Origin: an uncultured Isosphaeraceae bacterium
GTDB lineage: Bacteria; Planctomycetota; Planctomycetia; Isosphaerales; Isosphaeraceae
Direction of reading: 5' to 3'
DNA: 37,660 bases
NCBI GenBank assembly: GCA_937858365.1
Contig: CALLYK010000065.1
Coordinates: 1-37,660, forward strand
Position 1 is the stretch's first letter, and each line of letters starts with the position of its first letter. The position numbers and the translations under genes were made by a program. Positions 33,401 to 37,660 of the stretch are shown here, one piece after another. A model generated the notes under the pieces. It did no database searches and was not told where the DNA came from. It worked only from the letters and a program-made list of their open reading frames with translations.

Positions 33401-35071
33401 TTCCTTCCAAATCGCCGCGAGGCCTTCGCCGATTGGGCCGACGTCCACGACCGCTCGCGCCGCGGCGACGAGAGCGGCGACCGCGCCCGCGCTTTCGGGC
33501 ATCGATGCATGGAGTGTCACCGCCAGGGCCGACCCAGCCTCGCGTAAGGTGGCGGTCGCGTGCCTGGCCACATTCAGGCGTTCCAGCAAGCGCGAGTCAT
33601 CGCCCGGCCGCATCGCCTCACGTCGAGCACCAAAGAAGGGATGCGATCTCAGGCCGCCAAGTTCGGCCACTCGGTCTTGAAAGCGCTCCACGAGTTCGAG
33701 TCGGCGGCGGAAGTCGGCGCCCGCCCAATCGGGCAGTCCGGGGCAATCGAACGAAGGCGTGTCGTCGCCCAGCGCATGACGGAGCCGCAAGGCCTCACCG
33801 ATCGCCTCGTGAGGTGAGACCCCGCTGGCCCCGATCGGCTCGTTCACCGCTTCGCAAAAGGCGTCGAGTCGTGCGCCGAGTTCCGGGCCAAGACCAGCGT
33901 CGGCTTGACCACCGAACGCTCGCGGCGAGCCCATCGACAACGTCCGGCGGAGTTGATCGAGCACGGCCTTCTTGGCGGCATTGTGACTGTGCAACTCCAG
34001 GCACGCCTCGCCAAGGCCGATCGTGTCGAGCCGTCGCTTCACGACATCCAGGGCCGCGAGCTTTTCAGCGACGAAGAGCACGGATTGACCGCGGCCGATC
34101 GCGTCGGCGATGAGGTTGGCGATCGTTTGCGACTTTCCAGTCCCCGGCGGTCCTTGCACGACGACTGTACGTCCGCGCCCGACGTCGTGAAGGACCTCGC
34201 GCTGGGTGGCGTCGGCGTCGAGAACGGTGGCCATCGTGGCGGCCTCGACGAGTCCGTCTTCTTCAAGAGGCGGGCCGGAGAAGCCCTCCCCCAAGAGGGC
34301 CCGCACAAGGGGGTGGTCCACGGGGGCCTCATTTTCGGGCCACGAGGCGGGGTCAAGGTCCCGATACATCCGAAACTTGCCGAACGAGAAGAAGCCCAGG
34401 ACGACCGCCTCGCGGTCGATCGACCAACGAGGTTCGGCGCTCACCGCCTGGGCGACCGCGTCGAAGTAGGCGTTCACATCGAGCTCGTCCTCGTCGGGCA
34501 GCTCGGGCAAATTCAGGCCGTATTCCACGCGGAGCTTCTCGGCCAGCGAGAGGTTCACGTCGAGGTCTTCGCCATCGTGCTTGAGTCGAAACCGATCGCG
34601 AGCGGTGGATCGCAACAGGGCGACAGGCACCAGCACGAGCGGCGCCCGAAATGGCCCGGGATTGGTGTCGTCGCCGTACCAGGTGAGCAAGCCCATTGCC
34701 AGGAAGAGCGTATTGACCCCTTGTTCCTCGGTCACGGTGCGCGCGGCGTAATGGATCGCCAGGAGTCGGTCTTGCAGGTCACCAGCCGGCTGGGTCGTTT
34801 GGAGCCGGTGGTCTCCCGCTTCATTGCTTGGGACCGCAACCGAGTCGGCCGACGGCGCGGGCAGGAACGGCAGGGCCTTCCCTTCTTTCACCAGCCAACG
34901 AAACAAGTCGGCGGGCGATTCGCCCGTGAATTCGAGACCGCGCGCCCGGGCCCTGTAGTTGAGCAATGGGTTCCGCAAGGTCAGGTCAAGGAGGTCGCGC
35001 CGATCAGCCTCAAGGCGAGCGGCAAGCTCGGCCGGATTGCGTCCATTCACGGCATGGGGCACGTCGGTCAC
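30434..35071 (-). CDS. DUF4011-type SF1 helicase with Vsr-like nuclease region and DUF3320
   Basis: A 1545-residue protein. The N-terminus (about 10-250; DLLDLTLRNPLLNYRARA) matches DUF4011. Helicase motifs follow: Walker A GPPGTGKS at 307-314, DEASQ at 938-942, VVVGDSRQLPPT, WHYRSRHESLIAVSN, VQGDERDVIFISVGYG and LNVLITRARARCEV. A long insert separates Walker A from DEASQ. Residues about 1238-1340 resemble the Vsr/MTES_1575-type endonuclease domain (MDLAVVD, ARDRDRLRPEVLEGLGW). The end matches DUF3320. GTG 35071, preceded by GAGGTAGG and 7 bases after the symporter stop, is preferred over ATG 35107, which would overlap that gene. Related proteins are often found among genome-defence genes, but no partner defence gene is adjacent. 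Confidence 0.9.
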   Translation of the reverse strand: MTDVPHAVNGRNPAELAARLEADRRDLLDLTLRNPLLNYRARARGLEFTGESPADLFRWLVKEGKALPFLPAPSADSVAVPSNEAGDHRLQTTQPAGDLQDRLLAIHYAARTVTEEQGVNTLFLAMGLLTWYGDDTNPGPFRAPLVLVPVALLRSTARDRFRLKHDGEDLDVNLSLAEKLRVEYGLNLPELPDEDELDVNAYFDAVAQAVSAEPRWSIDREAVVLGFFSFGKFRMYRDLDPASWPENEAPVDHPLVRALLGEGFSGPPLEEDGLVEAATMATVLDADATQREVLHDVGRGRTVVVQGPPGTGKSQTIANLIADAIGRGQSVLFVAEKLAALDVVKRRLDTIGLGEACLELHSHNAAKKAVLDQLRRTLSMGSPRAFGGQADAGLGPELGARLDAFCEAVNEPIGASGVSPHEAIGEALRLRHALGDDTPSFDCPGLPDWAGADFRRRLELVERFQDRVAELGGLRSHPFFGARREAMRPGDDSRLLERLNVARHATATLREAGSALAVTLHASMPESAGAVAALVAAARAVVDVGPIGEGLAAIWKERGVAVRSLIDAGLRHQAMRTSLDRVLTSAAWDENVGALRETLQRVGRRWWRLVSAEYRAAKTRCLTFFRGAPPTTLDDRLAVLDAIAAAQALGAKLEAHAEMARELLGESWRGAASDWMTLQNTADGLDRLFQGVGDGSLPRGLLDALDGSAAFAELASLGQVVAGASLAHRRAISRVVEFLDLDESMRFEGPAAFADLPFAEQEQWLATWTREAGRLVEVLEVNALAARCRAEGLGDVVQVGARLPKAADVLAPAFRLAWYESLRARAYHERPVLADFEGRSQERALAAFRKADRHDQRVHRSRIAREHWRRVPRHEGGGQLAALRRELAKKARHLPVRQLMTRAGRAIQAAKPVFLMGPLSVAAYLPPGAITFDLVVFDEASQVRPLDALGALLRGRQAVVVGDSRQLPPTTFFDRLTMGGDLDDDEPTSEVESILGLFVAQGAPERMLRWHYRSRHESLIAVSNREFYDDRLIVFPSPDAGRETSGLVMRHLPETVYDRGKSRTNPGEAEAVARAVMDFAREQLERAPEERLSLGVATFSAAQMRATLDRIERLRQADPSCERFFDPGQPNPFFVKNLENVQGDERDVIFISVGYGRANDGTVALNFGPLNAEGGERRLNVLITRARARCEVFSNITDEDLDPARIRARGVRALRRFLEYAKAGTIDAETSEDESPRSPLAEAVAERLRSAGHDVRGPIGGNGPRMDLAVVDPARPGRFLLGLHGDGAGYRESSPARDRDRLRPEVLEGLGWRLLPLWSPDWHRDPEGRLKAVLATLAKNAEATPKQADEETDTEVVVEELSPTLSPFAAPYRMAELPQDGTTDPVKLAERLAEVVRVEGPIHTSEATRRLVDASGVKRLGPKLQSAVDLARDRLARAGMVRQEGDFLWPAELREAPLRDRAELPPGARRLDVVAPEEIARAVDRAARDSFGIDAETLPIQACRILGFPRVSEEARTQVSAIISAMLRDGRLAARGEDLVAIDPE

Positions 35072-35078
35072 GGTTAGC

Positions 35079-37379
35079 CTACCTCGCTTCAGACACGGAA
35101 GCCCCAAGGCGCGACGGGCCAGCGTGGATGGTCAGGCCCTTCAGGTCGCGCGTCGGCTCGGTCAAGACCAGGCTCGCCAACCAACCCACCAGAACGCAAG
35201 AGCCAATTCCCAACAGCCCATACGTGAAGAAGCTCAAACTTGTCATTCTGTTCACGTACAAGAGAAGGCAAACGCTCGCGAAGGCCCCCACAAGGGCCCC
35301 GCGGCCAGTCGCTCGGCGGCTGAAGACCCCCAGGACATAGAGGCCCACGAGCGAGCTGCCGGTGAGACCAAGCAGCGAAAGAAACGCATCGAACGACGAA
35401 AGAGCGTCGACGCGCGTGAGCGCGAACGCGAGCCCCGTACCGCACAGGCCGCTCAAGAGCGTGACACGTCGGGCCACGACGAGCTTGCGTTCGTCGTCGT
35501 CTTCAGGGAAAAGGCGAGTGTGAAAGTCAGTCACCCAAGCGGTGGCGATGCTGTTCAAGCTGCTCGTCGGCTGGGCGGCCGCGAAGACGCCCGCGACCGC
35601 CAGTCCCCCTAGGCCCGCCGGCATCTCGCGTACCATGAACAGCGGGAAGATCGCCTCGGTGCTGAGCGCCGGGTCGAGTCGATCGGGGTGCGTCTTGTAG
35701 AAGACGTAGAGAGCGGTCCCCACCGCGAAGAAGAGGAGCGTCGCGGGGATGGACATCACCGCGTTCAGCCAGATGGCTTGCGCGGCGGCCTTCTCCGTGG
35801 GGGTCGAAACGTAACGCTGGACAACGTCTTGACTGCCCACATAATTGCCGAGCAAAACGAGCACGTTCCCCAAAAGGATCACGGTACCCGTGGCGCGATA
35901 AGGGTCAAGGGCCCAGGAGACGTTCCCGAAGAACTTGGCGTCGTCGTGGGCGACCCGCCATGTGCCCGACGCACCTCCAGGCACCTCCGCGGCCACCAGG
36001 AAGAGGACCGTCCCCGCGCCGAGGAAGAGGATGATCGTTTGGGCCACGTCGGTCCAAATCACCGACTCGATCCCGCCGAGATACGTCATCGCGAGGGTGA
36101 TCACCCCCATGACGACCAAACAGAGCTCGATCGAAAACGAGCTAACCGTGGCGAGGGCCAGGGCCGGCAAGTAAAGCACGATCGCGGTTCGTCCCAATTG
36201 CAAGGCGATGAACGAAAGGCTGCCAAACCAGCGCGCCGCGACATTGAAGCGCCGTTCGAGATACTCGTACGCCGTGGTGACGTCGAGAGAGCGAAAGAAG
36301 GGCAGGAACACGAAAACAACCACGGGCGCGATGATGAGGATCGCCAAGTTCGCCAGCGTGAACGACCAGTCCGTCGCATACGCCTTCGCGGGAATGGCCA
36401 TGTAGGTGATCGATGAAAGGACCGTCGCGAAGATGCTCAAACCGGCCGCCCACCAGGGCACGCGCTGACCGCCGCGAAAGAACTCGTCGGTCGTCCCCTT
36501 TCGACCCACGAGAAGACTGATGCCGACCATGATGATTGGATAGAAGGTCAACGTGGCGTAGTTCAGCCGACCGAAGTCGACACGCTCGCTTTCCTCGCGA
36601 AAAGACCAAACGGGCGTTGTCACCGCGCCTTGTCTCTCGTCGGCGCCGAACAGGACCGCGCGGCCTCGCCAGTTGGTCGACACACTTTCGACAATCCCAA
36701 CAGGCCGTTCGCCGTGCCGCGTCCATGTGTTGGTGATCGTGTGATAGGCGAGGAGATCGCTCGCGCCGTCGCCGAAGAGGAAGAGATGCGCAGGACCAAT
36801 TGCGGCGCTGGGAACATTCGCGACGCCTCGCGGCAAGTCGGCCAGTCGACACCAGCCTTCGCCATCCCGATGACGATAAGCGTCGTTCAGGAGATGACCT
36901 TCAGCGTTTTCCGCGTCGACGCCGCCGATCAGAAAAAAGGCCCCATCGCGCGAGGCGCCGATGGCCGAGACGCGCGCGGGACCCGGCAATGGTTCGCGAG
37001 CCGTCCAACCGCGATCAGGGGCTTTCAAGTCAAGCGACCAATGGTCTCGCGTTCCTGTCGAGACATGGACCTTTCGGCCCACGCGCGCAGCCGCGGCGCC
37101 CACACAAGAATGAGGCAAAGGAGGCAGGGCGACCGTCGTCAATTTGGCCCCGTCCCATGTGAGAAGGAGGACGTCCGCGCGCGGGCCCGAGGCATCGGCA
37201 CCGCCCAGGCAAAGGAGACCTTCGTCAGTGGTCACGCTCGCGCCGCGGCCCATCGCGACGGGAAGCCGGCCCGCTTCGCGCCAAGTCCCTTCAGGCGTTT
37301 CGATCGCCCAAACGCGGTCCGACTCCGCCTCCGTGCCGCCCGCGACGTACCTGGCGGGCCAGGAGACCGCGCTCATCAA
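35079..37379 (-). CDS. kelch-domain/sodium:solute symporter fusion (5' end replaced)
   Basis: The true coding part runs from about 37350 to the TAG at 35079. Residues about 10-265 are kelch blades, each with a GG and a later Trp/Tyr (YVAGGTE, LLCLGGADA, FFLIGGVDAE, HLFLFGDGA), like the cyclically permuted sialic-acid mutarotase type fused to symporters. From about residue 275, 13 or so hydrophobic helices form an SSS-family transporter: GTTDEFFRGGQRVPWWAAGL, LSSITYMAIPAKAY, YLGGIESVIWTDVAQTI and AAAQPTSSLNSIATAWVTDF. It probably imports a sugar or sialic-acid-like compound with Na+. The first ten residues of the apparent ORF (MMSAVSWPAR) are antisense to the NuoF-like tail, so the signal peptide and first blades are missing. 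Confidence 0.85.
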   Translation of the reverse strand: MMSAVSWPARYVAGGTEAESDRVWAIETPEGTWREAGRLPVAMGRGASVTTDEGLLCLGGADASGPRADVLLLTWDGAKLTTVALPPLPHSCVGAAAARVGRKVHVSTGTRDHWSLDLKAPDRGWTAREPLPGPARVSAIGASRDGAFFLIGGVDAENAEGHLLNDAYRHRDGEGWCRLADLPRGVANVPSAAIGPAHLFLFGDGASDLLAYHTITNTWTRHGERPVGIVESVSTNWRGRAVLFGADERQGAVTTPVWSFREESERVDFGRLNYATLTFYPIIMVGISLLVGRKGTTDEFFRGGQRVPWWAAGLSIFATVLSSITYMAIPAKAYATDWSFTLANLAILIIAPVVVFVFLPFFRSLDVTTAYEYLERRFNVAARWFGSLSFIALQLGRTAIVLYLPALALATVSSFSIELCLVVMGVITLAMTYLGGIESVIWTDVAQTIILFLGAGTVLFLVAAEVPGGASGTWRVAHDDAKFFGNVSWALDPYRATGTVILLGNVLVLLGNYVGSQDVVQRYVSTPTEKAAAQAIWLNAVMSIPATLLFFAVGTALYVFYKTHPDRLDPALSTEAIFPLFMVREMPAGLGGLAVAGVFAAAQPTSSLNSIATAWVTDFHTRLFPEDDDERKLVVARRVTLLSGLCGTGLAFALTRVDALSSFDAFLSLLGLTGSSLVGLYVLGVFSRRATGRGALVGAFASVCLLLYVNRMTSLSFFTYGLLGIGSCVLVGWLASLVLTEPTRDLKGLTIHAGPSRLGASVSEAR

Positions 37380-37660
37380 CTATCTCTCCGGCGGCCCGGC
37401 GATCCCGACGTCCTCGGCCCGGCGCCCCACCGAGCGCGGGCTCGACAAGCGCCCGACGCTCGTCCAGAACGTCGAGACGCTCGCCCACCTCGCGCTCCTC
37501 GCCCGCCACGGCGCCGACTGGTTCCGGGCGATCGGAACCGCCGAGGAGCCCGGATCGGCGCTCGTCACGCTCTCGGGCGACGTCCCATCGCCGGGCGTCT
37601 ACGAGATCGCCCTCGGGACCTCGGCCGCGGCCGTCGTCGCCGCGGGCGGTGGCGACGTGC
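37348..37660 (+). CDS. NuoF-like protein fragment (internal piece, off right edge)
   Basis: In this frame about 104 codons run without a stop to the window edge. The product reads YLAGQETALINYLSGGPA, then ERGLDKRPTLVQNVETLAHL, GADWFRAIGTAEEPGSALVT and an SLBB-like start LSGDVPSPGVYEIALGT. This is the FMN-domain end and SLBB beginning of a NADH-dehydrogenase-F/HoxF-type subunit, of the version I associate with Actinobacteria rather than planctomycete NuoF. It lacks its own start, since the frame begins inside the domain at the point where the kelch coding sequence on the other strand stops. It is therefore best treated as foreign sequence joined to the contig end. Confidence 0.75.

Noticed and set aside
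30434-35071. Complete multi-gene defence island around the helicase
   Set aside because: The neighbours are a symporter and glycolytic genes; no methyltransferase, toxin or other defence partner is seen.
1-37660. tRNA, rRNA or CRISPR array
   Set aside because: Read through on both strands; no cloverleaf with a conserved T-loop, no rRNA core sequence and no regularly spaced repeats were recognised. A tRNA covariance search was not possible here.

Overview
The window is GC-rich chromosomal DNA that looks like a planctomycete, probably of the Isosphaerales/Gemmatales type. The evidence is the gene repertoire: very long tetratricopeptide-repeat (TPR) proteins, a formylglycine-type sulfatase, a Ser/Thr kinase fused to RDD membrane domains, an HTH–receiver-like regulator, csrA, a kelch–sodium symporter fusion and short secreted Gly/Tyr-rich proteins. 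The assignment is by inference; there is no rRNA or other marker gene. No tRNA, rRNA, CRISPR array, transposase or phage gene was seen.

Layout: 1-2422 holds the C-terminal end of a TPR protein cut by the left edge, an unrecognised small protein, an AT-rich island with a possible zinc-ribbon ORF, and an HTH regulator with a degenerate receiver domain. 2612-6306 is housekeeping and small metabolism: a secreted PHB-depolymerase-like esterase, TspO, an ABM-domain monooxygenase and glutamine-dependent NAD+ synthetase. 6331-11584 is a small secreted protein divergent from a 1523-residue TPR protein. 11646-13664 (minus strand) is a three-gene operon of secreted Gly/Tyr-rich proteins preceded by a repeat-rich, foldable leader and a YqaE/Pmp3 membrane peptide gene. 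13829-16094 carries an amidohydrolase, csrA and a sugar-phosphate isomerase-like protein. 16229-20567 pairs a GH15-like glycoside hydrolase with a secreted sulfatase, suggesting polysaccharide breakdown. 20588-21578 is a translationally coupled PadR–HAAS pair with a near-consensus promoter. 21640-23953 is a glycosyltransferase followed by a thioredoxin-fold protein that lacks the CxxC cysteines. 24134-26923 encodes a kinase–RDD–degenerate-kinase–RDD protein. 27091-30327 is a pgi-pgm operon linking fructose-6-P, glucose-6-P and glucose-1-P. 30434-37350 is a kelch/sodium-symporter fusion gene followed seven bases later by a 1545-residue DUF4011-type SF1 helicase with a Vsr-like nuclease region and a DUF3320 tail.

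The last ~310 bases (from about 37348) encode, on the plus strand, an internal piece of an actinobacterial-style NuoF-like protein. It abuts the symporter gene in mid-reading frame with no stop or start between them. The simplest reading is an assembly or library chimera, so the symporter N-terminus is artificial and the tail should not be assigned to this organism without checking.

The best candidates for unusual biology are the double kinase/RDD protein, the Gly/Tyr-rich operon with its structured leader, the cysteine-less TlpA-like protein, the pseudo-receiver regulator, and the helicase whose nuclease motif is altered.
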